36,015 bases of DNA from Planctomycetota bacterium (lineage in GTDB: Bacteria > Planctomycetota > Planctomycetia > Pirellulales > Lacipirellulaceae). The stretch covers positions 1-36,015 of the forward strand of contig QEVI01000008.1 of NCBI GenBank assembly GCA_003576855.1, written 5' to 3'. Shown here in pieces: positions 6,992-16,392 of the stretch. The position numbers and the translations under genes were made by a program. The notes beneath the pieces were generated by a model. That model searched no databases. It saw only the letters and a list, made by a program, of their open reading frames with translations, and had not been told where the DNA came from. Within the stretch, counting starts at the first letter, position 1. Every line of letters begins with the position of its first letter.

Positions 6992-8749
6992 CTACTCGGC
7001 GGCGGCTGCGGCGGTTGCGCTCGGCTCGGCGGCGCCGGCCTGCAGGATGCGTCGCAGCTTCTCTTCGATCCACTGCCGGTTCTTGGGGAACTCGCCGTAG
7101 GTCTTGATGTCCTCCAGCAGCGCGTCGCCCGGATCGATGCCGGCCGTTTGCAGGATGGCGTAGTCCTGCAACGACTCGGCGAAGACTTCCCAGCGGAGGG
7201 AGTCGATCGGCCCGTCGGGGCCGGGGTAGATCATGAACGGGTCGCCGTAGGGGATGCCGGGCCACAGGTCGCCGGACAGCTCGGTGAACGGATCGATCGA
7301 GCGTTCCTGCTCCAACGCGTGCCAGTAGTTGAAGCCCCAGTGGAGGAACCCGCGGGCGCGGAGCTTGTAGAACAGCCAGCCCGACATGCGAATCTTCGCC
7401 AGCGGCGTGTCGAGGAACCGGTTCAGCCACGGGCCGGAGGGCGAACAGCAGTAGTAGACCCAGTGGGGAATGCCGGCCTCGATGTACGCCTGGGCGGCGC
7501 TGACCATCGGGATCGGAATGTCGGTGAGTCCTTGCTTGCCGTAGTCGATGTCGCTGAGGGCGTCCATGACTTTCATCCAGGGGGCCAGCTCGCGGAGGAT
7601 TTGGCGGGCCCGCTTGTAGTTCTCGACATGCTGCCCGGCCCCCGGCTCGTCGGAAAGGTGGAAGTACGAGCAGCCGAGCAGGTCTTCGCGCTTCAGGAAG
7701 TCGTGGAACTCAGGGAGGAACTGCCGGAGGTAGTTGACGTAGACGTCGGAAAACGCGCTGGTTTCGGGCGGCCAGAGCATCACGTACCGGTCGTCCGCCT
7801 TGGTGTAAATCCGCATCGGGTTCTCGACGCCCCAGTAGATCCACATGTGGGGCCACTCGAACTCGCGAAAGCCGATCTCGCGGCACAGGTCGACGAACCG
7901 CTTCACCAGCTTCCAATCGAACTCGTAGCGGCCGGGCTGCGGCTCGTTGACGACGAGCAGTTGGCACGGCCGCTTGAACGTCTCGCGACGATTGAAGTAC
8001 ATCGGCACGTAGACGACGTTCGAGCCGTGGTCGTACATGTTCTTCAACTGGTCGCGGGTAAGCTGCCACCACCGCTCGTCCTCGAACATGCCGGTCTTGT
8101 AGTGGTCCCAAGTCGCCTCGCCGCGCCACCAGTGAGTGACGGGGAAGTTCTCGCGCGGCTTGACGATAAACGGGCTAATCTCCAGCGACACCGGCAGCAC
8201 GAACTCTTGCCGGTGATCGCCGAGGTAAAAGCGGAACTTCAGCTCCCGCTTGCCGGGCTCGGCGTCGGCCGGGATTCGCAGCGTGATCCAGTAGGAACGG
8301 CTTTCATGCTGGCCGATGAGCGTCTTCGTTTCGGGGTACAGCGGGTCGGGGACCAGGCCGGGGATGTGCCCGACGCCGTCGAGTTCTGCGGCCGTCGTGC
8401 CGTTGGTGTGGTGGGGCGCCGGCACGAGGCCGACCAGGCGGGTGCGGCCGGCCAGGTCGTCGGCGCCCTCGACGGCCCCGTCGACGCGGAGGGTGTAATC
8501 GCGCTCGTTGCGGAGGCAGGCCTGGAAGGAAACCGTGCCATTGCGGGGGGCGAGCAGCTCGAGCCGCGCGGCGCCCGGTTGGGTCTGCGGGAACACCCGC
8601 GCGAGCGAGCTTTCCAGCCACAGGTAAACCGTCGGCGCCGCCTCCTTGCCGAGCGTCACGTGCAGGGCCTCGTCGGCAACGGCCGGCGCCCGCCCGGCAG
8701 CGGACCACAGCAACAGTGCGGATGCAAGCAAGCAAGGCAGTCGGTTCAT
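6992..8749 (-). CDS. DUF4091 / GH123-like secreted glycoside hydrolase
   Basis: This 585-aa protein starts at the ATG at 8749 with GAGGA seven bases upstream. Residues 1-26 are a signal peptide. An N-terminal beta-sandwich-like part (to about 195) is followed by a TIM-barrel-like DUF4091 region, which belongs to the GH123 catalytic superfamily. An adjacent Asp-Glu pair, the catalytic signature of GH123 (substrate-assisted cleavage of N-acetylhexosaminides), is present as FHLSDEPGAG (D367, E368). The long KIRMSGWLFYKLRARGF segment is nearly identical to the protein at 34272 onward. It is the last gene of the minus-strand glycosidase block, 58 bases after its neighbour. It probably acts outside the cytoplasm on a glycan, possibly one with beta-N-acetylgalactosamine. 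Family assignment is good; the substrate is inferred. Confidence 0.85.
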   Translation of the reverse strand: MNRLPCLLASALLLWSAAGRAPAVADEALHVTLGKEAAPTVYLWLESSLARVFPQTQPGAARLELLAPRNGTVSFQACLRNERDYTLRVDGAVEGADDLAGRTRLVGLVPAPHHTNGTTAAELDGVGHIPGLVPDPLYPETKTLIGQHESRSYWITLRIPADAEPGKRELKFRFYLGDHRQEFVLPVSLEISPFIVKPRENFPVTHWWRGEATWDHYKTGMFEDERWWQLTRDQLKNMYDHGSNVVYVPMYFNRRETFKRPCQLLVVNEPQPGRYEFDWKLVKRFVDLCREIGFREFEWPHMWIYWGVENPMRIYTKADDRYVMLWPPETSAFSDVYVNYLRQFLPEFHDFLKREDLLGCSYFHLSDEPGAGQHVENYKRARQILRELAPWMKVMDALSDIDYGKQGLTDIPIPMVSAAQAYIEAGIPHWVYYCCSPSGPWLNRFLDTPLAKIRMSGWLFYKLRARGFLHWGFNYWHALEQERSIDPFTELSGDLWPGIPYGDPFMIYPGPDGPIDSLRWEVFAESLQDYAILQTAGIDPGDALLEDIKTYGEFPKNRQWIEEKLRRILQAGAAEPSATAAAAAE

Positions 8750-8807
8750 GGCAAGCGTCCTCGAAGCGAAGGGGAGCGCGCTGTTGGCGATGCGCGGCGT
8801 TGGCGGG

Positions 8808-10028
8808 TCAGTCGGCGCTGGCGGGCTCGGGTTTCGGCGTCAGCTTCAGCAGCACGCCTTGGCCGGGCGCGAGGCAGTACCAAGGTTCAGGAAAGGGTTT
8901 CAACTCGCCGGTAATGGGCGACACGTACTCGACGGCAGCCGGCTGGCGGAAGTCAGGCAGGCACTGCACGGAGTTGCGAAGGTGCTTGTTGACGATCATC
9001 ACCCAGCGCGAGCCGTCCTGGTGAGTGAAGTCGCCGACGATGAACGCCTCGCCCGCGCGAAGTCCCTTCACGAGCGAGTCGCCGGTGATCCCCTCGTTCT
9101 GCTGGGGGACTTCCCCCACGTGATAGACGCGGTCCGACTTCAGTTTTAGGAAAATCGGTGCAACGTTTTGCAGTTGACGATTCAGATTGCGCATCCAGGA
9201 CCAGGCATGCGTCTTTTCGCCGAACTGGTCGAGCGGCCCGTTGCGCCAGTCGCCGAGATCCGGCGCGTCGAGGATCGGCAAACTGCGGCTGATGAACTTG
9301 TAATAACACACGCCGCGAGCGCCGTAGACCAGCGAGCCCCAAGCCTGCAAGCGCAGGTGGGCTTCCGAAGGCTCGCCGTAGGTGAGGTGTGCCGAACTGA
9401 GCACGATCGTCCAAAACGGCAGGTTGTGCCGCAGGCCGGCCTTACGGACCTGGGCGATGTTGGCCCAAAAGCCGTAGGAGAAACTGCCGTCCTGGCCGAC
9501 CGGGTAGTTATCGTAGGAGAGAATGTCGGGCCGGCACGTGTTCACAAACAAATCGAGGTAGCCGTCATAGCCCTCGCCCATGCCGGGAGGCAGATTGATG
9601 TAGGGCCACTTGCCGGGCGCTAGCTCGTTCACCAGGGCGACGGCCTTGGCGAGCTCGGCGAACTGGCTGGGGTCGGGCTCGTCCTTGATGTGGTAGCCGT
9701 AGACTGCCGGATGATCGTTCACCCGCGCGATCAGGCCGCGCAGGACGTCCGCGGCGGGCTCGAACTTGAACGGCTGGTCCCAGTCGGGCGTCACTCCTGG
9801 CTGGTAGACGATTGCCTTGACGCCCGCTTTGGCACAGGCGTCCAGCGCGCTGGGCGGCGCGAACGCGACCAGGTTGACGCCGCAGTCGGCCATCAACCGC
9901 AGCGTCGACTCGTCGTCGGCGTAGTCCCAGGCCATGATCGGGAGCGTCGCGTCCGACGACTCGGCGGCGCATGCCGGCGGCCAGCTCATGAGGACAAGCG
10001 CCAGTAATACAAGCAGGGCGGCGTGCAT
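8808..10028 (-). CDS. Secreted TIM-barrel glycoside-hydrolase-like protein
   Basis: This is a 406-aa protein. The frame can be extended to a TTG at 10055, but the ATG at 10028 is preferred: it opens directly into a signal peptide (MHAALLVLLALVLMS, ending ACAAE) and lies four bases after the upstream stop, which suggests translational coupling. The sequence runs like a (beta/alpha)8 barrel: WDYADDESTLRLMADCGVN near the start, YGYHIKDEPDPSQ with a candidate acid/base Glu at E117, then DILSYDNYP and FWTIVLSS, and a small beta domain at the end. The KDEP motif on a strand end is typical of clan GH-A-like hydrolases; I cannot name a GH family. Together with the flanking glycosidases it suggests stepwise glycan trimming. 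The hydrolase call is moderate. Confidence 0.75.
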   Translation of the reverse strand: MHAALLVLLALVLMSWPPACAAESSDATLPIMAWDYADDESTLRLMADCGVNLVAFAPPSALDACAKAGVKAIVYQPGVTPDWDQPFKFEPAADVLRGLIARVNDHPAVYGYHIKDEPDPSQFAELAKAVALVNELAPGKWPYINLPPGMGEGYDGYLDLFVNTCRPDILSYDNYPVGQDGSFSYGFWANIAQVRKAGLRHNLPFWTIVLSSAHLTYGEPSEAHLRLQAWGSLVYGARGVCYYKFISRSLPILDAPDLGDWRNGPLDQFGEKTHAWSWMRNLNRQLQNVAPIFLKLKSDRVYHVGEVPQQNEGITGDSLVKGLRAGEAFIVGDFTHQDGSRWVMIVNKHLRNSVQCLPDFRQPAAVEYVSPITGELKPFPEPWYCLAPGQGVLLKLTPKPEPASAD

Positions 10029-10032
10029 GGCG

Positions 10033-12759
10033 TCAGTTCGATGCGGCGAATTCAACCGTCATGTCGACAGGTTCGGCCAGCCCCGCCAGTCGCAGCACGT
10101 GGCCGTCGATCGCCGGCTCGGGGCCGCGGGACGATTTCGCCGCGGCGATGGCCCAGCCTGCGGGATGGCGAAGATGGATGCGGATTTCGCGCGGCGGCGT
10201 GCGCGTCGGCGGATCGACTCGGATCAACGCGGTACGCGAGTCCTTGGTCTCGATGCGAAAGCTCACCGGGCCGAACAGCGTCGGAGCGTCCATCGCTTCA
10301 ATCCGCTTCGACGGTTCGAGCCAGGCGCTGGGAACGCCGCGGGCGATTACCAGGTCGCCGTCTTCTTCGTCGAGCAGCAGGCAGCGCAGGAGCCGAAGCT
10401 GCTGCGTGCAGGAGTACGTGTGGGGCAGCGTGTAATGATTGTCGCCCGACTTGTAGAGCGTCACCTCGACCGGCGAGTACGTGTCGCGGCTCATGCCGTA
10501 GGCCATGAAGCTCCAGAATCCCAGCAGCGTTTTGCGAATCTCGCCGGCTCGCAGCCGGTTCATGAGGTAGCCGCAGGCGTAGGCGTGGTCGATGCCTTCC
10601 TGGAATTCGCAGACGCCGGCCGCCAGCCCGCCGCGGTTCTCCAGCATGCCAATCAGCAGGTCGGCGCGGTGATCGTCCTTCGCGAAAAACTCGTTCTCCA
10701 TGAGCGTGCTGGCCACCAGTCCGTAGTACTCGCCGCCGCGGTACTTGGTCAGCTTGAGCAGCCGGTGGGTGTCGGGTTCGATGGGAATCATGCGCACGCC
10801 GTCGCGAACGATGGTCGCGGCGTCCATCGAGTCGAGGATGTCTTGCCGATAGCTGACGGCCTCGGCGGCGTAGCGCCGCGCGGCGTCGGCATCGCCGACG
10901 TCGCCGAGCGCGGCGGCCGCGGCTTCAAGCCCCTGGCAGCAGTAAATGTTTCCCTGGTAGTTGAAGACCGGATCGTTGTAGTCGTTGTAGGGACGGAATT
11001 TGATCAGCCCGCGGCACATCCCCTCGGCCGGGGCTTCCGCCCGGCGCGCGAGGATCCACTCGCAGGCCCGCTTGAGCGGCTCGGCATGGGCCTTCATCCA
11101 GGCCGAGTCTTTGGTGACGAGGTAGTGGGTCGCCAGCGACAGCGTGAAGCCGCCATGGTCGGGAAGTCCGCACTCCTGCAGGTAGTGGCCGTCGGGCTTC
11201 TGCAGCCGGACCTGGGCGGCCAGGACGTCGGCTACATACTCCGGCATCCGGTACAGGTCGAGCGCCATGGCATGCAGCGCGACGCTGTAGCCGAACTGGA
11301 GGTCGTAGAACCCCGCGCCGTCGTGGATGCGAAGCTGCCCGTCGACCCGGTCGGCGTTCAACATCGAGTACGCCAGCCACGCCCGGTACGCCTGGTCGAC
11401 CCGGCCATCCGGCAGCTTGAACGACGCACACTTCGCCAAGAGGTCGCGCCACGCCCGCTCGGCCTGGGCGCGGGCGGCCTCGAACTCCGCTTCGGAGATC
11501 TGCTCGGCCGTCTGCGGGTTCGGGTGTTTGAATCGCAGACACAGCGTCATCGCGCCGGCGGGGGACGCCGCGGGGGCGAGCGCTACCTGCTTGTGATCCC
11601 GGCCTGCCAGGGCGATCGTCTTGGGCAGCCTGGCCGTCTCGCCGCCGGCCCAAGCCGTCAGGCGCACGTAGGCGTAAAGGTCGGCCGTGGGACTGAAATC
11701 GTCCGCCCAGCCGAAGACCGTCATTTCGTAGTCGACCTCCTCGCGCTGGGAGTTGAGCGTGACGATCGGCACGTAGCCGTCCAGCAACCGGCGGCGGACG
11801 CTTTCAGGTTTGTCGGCGAACGGGGCCCGCTCGTCGCCGATTTCGAACCACGCCACAGGGCCTTCCCACGGGCTGGCGTCGAGTCGGCCGAGCCAATCGG
11901 TTCCAATATCGAGCGGGTGTCCCGGCACGCCGACGATTTCCCGCTTGAACTTCATTTCCGGGTGGTAACGGGCAACCTCCTCGAAGGTCGGATCGCGCTG
12001 GCCGTCGGCCAATAGCTGGGCAACCGGATCGAGCCGGGGCTCCGTGAGCCACCGCCGCTCGTCGTCGTTCATGTGCAGGGCGTCGGCGGGCGTCGCTTCG
12101 ATCTCCACGCGGGCCAGCAAGCCGCGGTTGCCGCGTCCCACGGAATCGGTAGGAACGAGCGTCGCAGCGTTCTGGGCGATGCCAAAGTTCTTGCCGACGA
12201 CCACCAGCGCCGGCGGGCCGGCGTACTGGGCCTTCCGCTCGATGGTGCGCAGCGTGCGCCATTGCCGCGGGCCATCGCCGGCCGCGTATTGGAAGCGAAT
12301 GCAGTCCTGGCCAAGCTGAATGCGCATCAGGTGGGCCGCATAGCCGGGGCAGCCGGTGTGATCCACGTCGGTGGTTCGGCCGGCGGCGGCGTCGATGCTA
12401 TGGAAGCGGGCGAACGGCGTCGGCGAAATCTTGCCCGTACCGACGAACGTGCGGTCGTCCCAGGCCAGGTACACCGTGGCCGCGTCGTGAATGCGGGCGG
12501 TCACCGTGACGTTGTCCACGCCCAGCGTGCGGCGGACGCCGGCGTGGCGGTCGGCCGGCGACTGGATTGCCAGCAGCCGGTCTTTCGCCGCGACGCTCGT
12601 GCCGTCTGGCTGCACGACTTCCCACTGTTCCGGCAGTTCCGCCGCCGTGAAATCGAACGTCGCCGGAAGTGCCAGCGGCTCTGCGGCGCTCGGCGTCGAG
12701 CACGCCGACAGCAAGGTCGCGATTAGCAAACAGGGCAGGCCGAGCGTGTGAATTGGCAT
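10033..12759 (-). CDS. Lipoprotein six-hairpin glycosidase-like protein
   Basis: This 908-aa protein has a lipoprotein signal peptide ending in the lipobox LLSAC (C20), so it is probably membrane-anchored outside the cytoplasm. Residues of about 30-240 look like a beta-sandwich (a laminin-like or family-16-like accessory domain). From about 430 on it is helical with repeated pairs typical of (alpha/alpha)6 six-hairpin glycosidases: AYRAWLAYSMLNAD, LPDHGGFTLSLATHYLV, EPLKRACEWILARR, YNDYNDPVFNYQGN. A beta domain closes the protein. The start is the ATG at 12757-12759; no clear ribosome binding site precedes it. The gene lies 56 bases after the related 800-aa gene and four bases before the TIM-barrel gene. 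Exact GH family and sugar are not identified. Confidence 0.78.
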   Translation of the reverse strand: MPIHTLGLPCLLIATLLSACSTPSAAEPLALPATFDFTAAELPEQWEVVQPDGTSVAAKDRLLAIQSPADRHAGVRRTLGVDNVTVTARIHDAATVYLAWDDRTFVGTGKISPTPFARFHSIDAAAGRTTDVDHTGCPGYAAHLMRIQLGQDCIRFQYAAGDGPRQWRTLRTIERKAQYAGPPALVVVGKNFGIAQNAATLVPTDSVGRGNRGLLARVEIEATPADALHMNDDERRWLTEPRLDPVAQLLADGQRDPTFEEVARYHPEMKFKREIVGVPGHPLDIGTDWLGRLDASPWEGPVAWFEIGDERAPFADKPESVRRRLLDGYVPIVTLNSQREEVDYEMTVFGWADDFSPTADLYAYVRLTAWAGGETARLPKTIALAGRDHKQVALAPAASPAGAMTLCLRFKHPNPQTAEQISEAEFEAARAQAERAWRDLLAKCASFKLPDGRVDQAYRAWLAYSMLNADRVDGQLRIHDGAGFYDLQFGYSVALHAMALDLYRMPEYVADVLAAQVRLQKPDGHYLQECGLPDHGGFTLSLATHYLVTKDSAWMKAHAEPLKRACEWILARRAEAPAEGMCRGLIKFRPYNDYNDPVFNYQGNIYCCQGLEAAAAALGDVGDADAARRYAAEAVSYRQDILDSMDAATIVRDGVRMIPIEPDTHRLLKLTKYRGGEYYGLVASTLMENEFFAKDDHRADLLIGMLENRGGLAAGVCEFQEGIDHAYACGYLMNRLRAGEIRKTLLGFWSFMAYGMSRDTYSPVEVTLYKSGDNHYTLPHTYSCTQQLRLLRCLLLDEEDGDLVIARGVPSAWLEPSKRIEAMDAPTLFGPVSFRIETKDSRTALIRVDPPTRTPPREIRIHLRHPAGWAIAAAKSSRGPEPAIDGHVLRLAGLAEPVDMTVEFAASN

Positions 12760-12815
12760 GTGCGTTCGTAAAGCAAAAACCGCAGGGGAAATGACGAGCC
12801 ATCGCTATCGGCGGC

Positions 12816-15218
12816 TCATGGCGTCAGCTCGATTGCTTCGACGGCGGCATGTTCCTGGCCGTTGACGACGACTTTGCTGACGGCCAGTTCCGGCGGGACG
12901 TGCAGCACGATCCGCTGCGGTGCATGCCGCCAATCGCCGTGGAAGCTCACGTCCAGCGTCTTGCCGTCGTCGCGAAGCTGGAACGCCAGATCGACGGGCC
13001 CGAACTGCGTGGCGATGTTCTCCAGCCGGGTGCGGTAATCGGACACGACCCAGGCCTTGGGAACCAGGCGCAGCAAGTGGAGCTCGTCCGGATGGAGCAC
13101 ATCGTCGATCACCGACAGCTTCATGGCGTAGAACATCAGCGCTCCGGGCGCCGGGAGGCTCCAGATGCCATGGCGATGCTCGCAGCCGCTGAAGGTCTGT
13201 TGGGACAACGCCCCCGACAGCAGCGCATAGACGCCTTCCAGGAAGTGCTGCCGGTCGCCCAACTGCCAGGAACAAAGGATGTTGAAGCTGTAACACGGTT
13301 CGCACGTCGAGATCTCATGGGTGAGGATCGGCCGCTGGTGCATGTTGCCGCGGGGGTCGTAGAGCTTCACGTCGGGTCCTTCGCGGTAGTAGGCGACCGA
13401 ATCCTTCATTAGCGGGTCGTCGGCCGTGAACAGCCCGGCATAGACCAGGACCATCGGCCCCGCGTCGAGAAAGAACGGATGGCCGAGGATTTCTTCGCCC
13501 GACAATCCCGTGGGAACCAGCCGTCGCTCGACGCCCGCGTCGTTCGTCCAGGTCGGCATCGTGGCCGTGCGCTCGCGGAACGCCTTGACGAACACGTCCT
13601 TGAACTCGCGGGCCTCGGCTTCGTACTCGTCGGCCAGCGGGTGCCCGACCCGCCGCAACAGCCGCACGGCCGAATCGAGACCCTTGTAGTTCCAGGCGAT
13701 GTTCCACACGGCTTGCGTCGGCACGCCCGTATCAGTGGAGACGGCCGGCGGCAGGACGCCCGGTACGCCGTCGTGCTTGATCTTGGTGCGCGCGTCGCGG
13801 AGGAACTCGCAGCCTTTGACGATCGCCTCGAGCGAGTCGTGGAGAATCTTTTCGTCGCCCGACAACAGCGCGTTCTGCGACATGGCGTGGAGAACGGCGC
13901 CGTGGTCGGTGAGCCAGTCGATGGAGCTGAGCTGCTTCGGCGCCCCCAGGTATCCGGGATGGAGCGTGTAGGCGGCGCCAGGCGGCTTGGTCGTCCCCTG
14001 GTGATTGCGGAAGATCGCCAAATTCTCGGCGACGAACTGGTGATAGCCGAGGTGATCCAGCAGCATGTGGGTCGCCATGCAGGCGGGCGTCGGCCAGAGC
14101 GTGTCGTAGTTCCAGTTGCCGGTGAGGAGCGCTTTCTCGCCGGTTTCGGGGTTGGTTTCGCTGACTACCTGGGCGATTTCCACCATCCGGCGGACGGCGC
14201 GGTTCACCTGCGGCTCTGGCGTGTCGAAGACGGCCGCCGTCGCGGGGCGCTCCGCCCAGTAGGCGTCGCTTTCGGCCAGCGCCGCGTCGTAGCCGAGGTC
14301 GGCTTCTTGGCGAACCGCGTCGGCATCGCCCGGGATCATGGGAATGAGCAGGTCGATGTGCGTTCCCTTGACGGCGGGAAGATCGACCTTGAGGAAATAG
14401 TCGCGGCTTCCGGCGGTTCGCTCCTCGAGCATCGCCGAGCCGGCGGCTAGCATGCCGACCAGCCGCACGCGGCCGTCAGGCTCGACCAACCGGCAGCAGG
14501 AGAGCGGGCCGTTCTGATACGTGTCGCGGGTGAGGACGCGCGGGTAGTTCGCTTGATCGGGATAAACCGTAAGGTTCTCTTCGTGCCACATGCTGCGGCC
14601 GACGTGCGGCTGCCCGATGTGAATCATCATGATGGCGTTCGGAGCGGCCAGCAGCGGATCGACATGCTCGACCGACAGCCGCATCCACAAGTACAGCGGT
14701 TCCTTGCCCGTCTTGATCGGCTTGCCGCCTGGCGTATGCGCGAAGACCTCTTCGCGCAGTACGACGCCCGTGCTGCCGGAGCGGTGATTCATCGGCCAGC
14801 GGGTCGCGAGCACCGGCGCCGCGTGGGCGTCGTTCCACGACTGCATGCCGACGCCGCCGTCAGGCCGGCTGCTGAGCTGGTAGGAATGCCCGATGGCCGC
14901 GGGCAGGGCCCCGTCGAACGAGGGCGTCAGCGTCAGTTGCACGCCCTGGCCGGCGAAAGGATCGAGGTATTGCTTCGTCGGCCCGTGCATCGAACCGCGA
15001 AACGGATGGGGCTCGGCGACGACCGTGCCGTTGTACAAGAGCGTGAAGCGGAACGGATGGTTCTTCAGCCCGACGGGCGTCCAGACGTTACGGAGCGGGG
15101 GAAACCAGTTCTTGGCGGATTCGAAGCTCGGCTCGTCGGTCGCGGCGACGGGCGACGCCGCCAACAGGGCGATTAAGGCGGCCGACGACAACGCGAGGCG
15201 AAGGAAGTTGAGGATCAT
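12816..15218 (-). CDS. Secreted six-hairpin glycosidase-like protein
   Basis: This is an 800-aa protein. The ATG at 15218 is chosen over the in-frame ATG at 15263 because a ribosome binding site (CTGAGG) lies about six bases upstream and the protein then opens with a signal peptide (MILNFLRLALSSAALIALLA, ending SPVAA). The N-terminal third is predicted beta-rich. The second half shows helical-pair organisation of the six-hairpin type: LTGNWNYDTLWPTPACMATH, WLTDHGAVLHAMSQNALL, AVWNIAWNYKGLDSAVRLL. A C-terminal beta domain ends with FHGDWRHAPQRIVLHVPPEL. It resembles the neighbouring 908-aa protein in fold and probably acts on the same glycan at another linkage. It opens the four-gene minus-strand hydrolase run. 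Confidence 0.78.
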   Translation of the reverse strand: MILNFLRLALSSAALIALLAASPVAATDEPSFESAKNWFPPLRNVWTPVGLKNHPFRFTLLYNGTVVAEPHPFRGSMHGPTKQYLDPFAGQGVQLTLTPSFDGALPAAIGHSYQLSSRPDGGVGMQSWNDAHAAPVLATRWPMNHRSGSTGVVLREEVFAHTPGGKPIKTGKEPLYLWMRLSVEHVDPLLAAPNAIMMIHIGQPHVGRSMWHEENLTVYPDQANYPRVLTRDTYQNGPLSCCRLVEPDGRVRLVGMLAAGSAMLEERTAGSRDYFLKVDLPAVKGTHIDLLIPMIPGDADAVRQEADLGYDAALAESDAYWAERPATAAVFDTPEPQVNRAVRRMVEIAQVVSETNPETGEKALLTGNWNYDTLWPTPACMATHMLLDHLGYHQFVAENLAIFRNHQGTTKPPGAAYTLHPGYLGAPKQLSSIDWLTDHGAVLHAMSQNALLSGDEKILHDSLEAIVKGCEFLRDARTKIKHDGVPGVLPPAVSTDTGVPTQAVWNIAWNYKGLDSAVRLLRRVGHPLADEYEAEAREFKDVFVKAFRERTATMPTWTNDAGVERRLVPTGLSGEEILGHPFFLDAGPMVLVYAGLFTADDPLMKDSVAYYREGPDVKLYDPRGNMHQRPILTHEISTCEPCYSFNILCSWQLGDRQHFLEGVYALLSGALSQQTFSGCEHRHGIWSLPAPGALMFYAMKLSVIDDVLHPDELHLLRLVPKAWVVSDYRTRLENIATQFGPVDLAFQLRDDGKTLDVSFHGDWRHAPQRIVLHVPPELAVSKVVVNGQEHAAVEAIELTP

Positions 15219-15347
15219 CGTGGCCTCAGGGCTGGCTGGAGGGGAGGCTGGCGCCGAAGTCATGGAGCACTGTCAGCACGCGGCGGCAACCGATGGAATC
15301 GAAACCTGCCGCGAGCGTGGGCGCACATCCCGGGGAAGCTGGAGGGG

Positions 15348-16355
15348 TCAGGGCGTCTGCTCGAGCGTTTCGCCGCCGCGGATGGTGGCCATGGCGTGAT
15401 AGACGCCCAGCTCGACGTCTTCGTTGATGAAATGGACCGAGCCGTCGACGTAGACGAAGTGGAGCCCGCCGGGGTGCATGCTGTTGAACCCGAACTGCGA
15501 GCGATAGGGGAACGTGTCGACATTGGGATCCATAATGGGCTGGCCGGGCACGGCGAAGTTCGGGGGAATCGCCGCGGTGGCGCTGGCCTCGACGCTATGG
15601 AACCACGCGTAGCCCAGTCCGTAGCACTTGCCGTCGACGCCGCAGCTGGCCCGCGAGATTTCGAAGGCTTGCTCGCCGGCCATGAGCGTGCGGCTCGTGC
15701 CGTCCTCGACGTTTTCCATGCCCAGCGGATTCTGCCAGGCGAAGATCGCCATGACGCCGTTGCCATTGAACCAGGGCTCGTTGCCGCCCCCCTCGACGTT
15801 GTCGTTGAAGAACAGCGGCACGTTCGACTGAGCGCCCATGACGCCGTCGTAGTTGGTCATGCCGATGCTCCGCACGCCCTTGACGTACCAGGTGTTGCCG
15901 CGCGCCAGCGGGTTGTAGTCGGCCAGCTCGTCGCTGGGGCACTGCAGCGCCGGGATGACCGCTTCGAGTGCGGGGTTGTTGGGCATCGGCGCTTCGGGGA
16001 TCTTGCCTTGCTGGAAGACGGCCTGCTGCTCGATATGCGGCAGAATCGTCGACAGCCAGCTCCACGCGCGGCACGGCAGACCGGGACCGTTGACCTGCGG
16101 CCCGCCCCAGAAGGAATCGGGCACGCCGTAATTGCCGCTGTAGCGGTTGTAGGGCAGTTCCTTTTTGCTGGACTCGTAGTTGAGGACGCCCAGGCCGATC
16201 TGCTTCAGGTTGTTGGTGCACTGCGAGCGGCGGGCCGCTTCGCGAGCCGACTGGACGGCCGGCAGCAGCAGCGCCACCAACACGCCGATGATGGCAATCA
16301 CGACCAACAGCTCGACCAGGGTGAAGGCTTTTTTTCGTGCGATGAGGGGCGACAC
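15348..16355 (-). CDS. DUF1559 domain protein with prepilin-type N-terminus
   Basis: This 335-aa protein is typical of the large planctomycete DUF1559 family. The start is a GTG at 16355 with AGGA eight bases upstream; no in-frame ATG fits. The N-terminus is a type IV prepilin-like signal: KKAFTLVELLVVIAIIGVLV, cleaved before F11 with the conserved Glu at E15 (here Ala rather than the usual Gly precedes the cleavage site). The family's C-terminal H-x9-DG signature is visible as MHPGGLHFVYVDG. The protein is exported and probably forms pseudopilin-like surface structures. It lies between the lipoprotein gene and the glycosidases, 129 bases before the first one. A run of seven A residues follows the start in the minus-strand message. 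The specific role in glycan use is unknown. Confidence 0.92.
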   Translation of the reverse strand: MSPLIARKKAFTLVELLVVIAIIGVLVALLLPAVQSAREAARRSQCTNNLKQIGLGVLNYESSKKELPYNRYSGNYGVPDSFWGGPQVNGPGLPCRAWSWLSTILPHIEQQAVFQQGKIPEAPMPNNPALEAVIPALQCPSDELADYNPLARGNTWYVKGVRSIGMTNYDGVMGAQSNVPLFFNDNVEGGGNEPWFNGNGVMAIFAWQNPLGMENVEDGTSRTLMAGEQAFEISRASCGVDGKCYGLGYAWFHSVEASATAAIPPNFAVPGQPIMDPNVDTFPYRSQFGFNSMHPGGLHFVYVDGSVHFINEDVELGVYHAMATIRGGETLEQTP

Positions 16356-16392
16356 GACGCATTCCTCGATTTGACGGTAGGTGAGCGCTCGT

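Noticed and set aside
6989..8914. 641-codon plus-strand frame opposite the DUF4091 gene
   Set aside because: No domain or signal, wholly opposite a convincing hydrolase and extending past it; an antisense mirror frame.
9934..12015. 693-codon plus-strand frame opposite two glycosidase genes
   Set aside because: Composition-driven antisense frame without domains.
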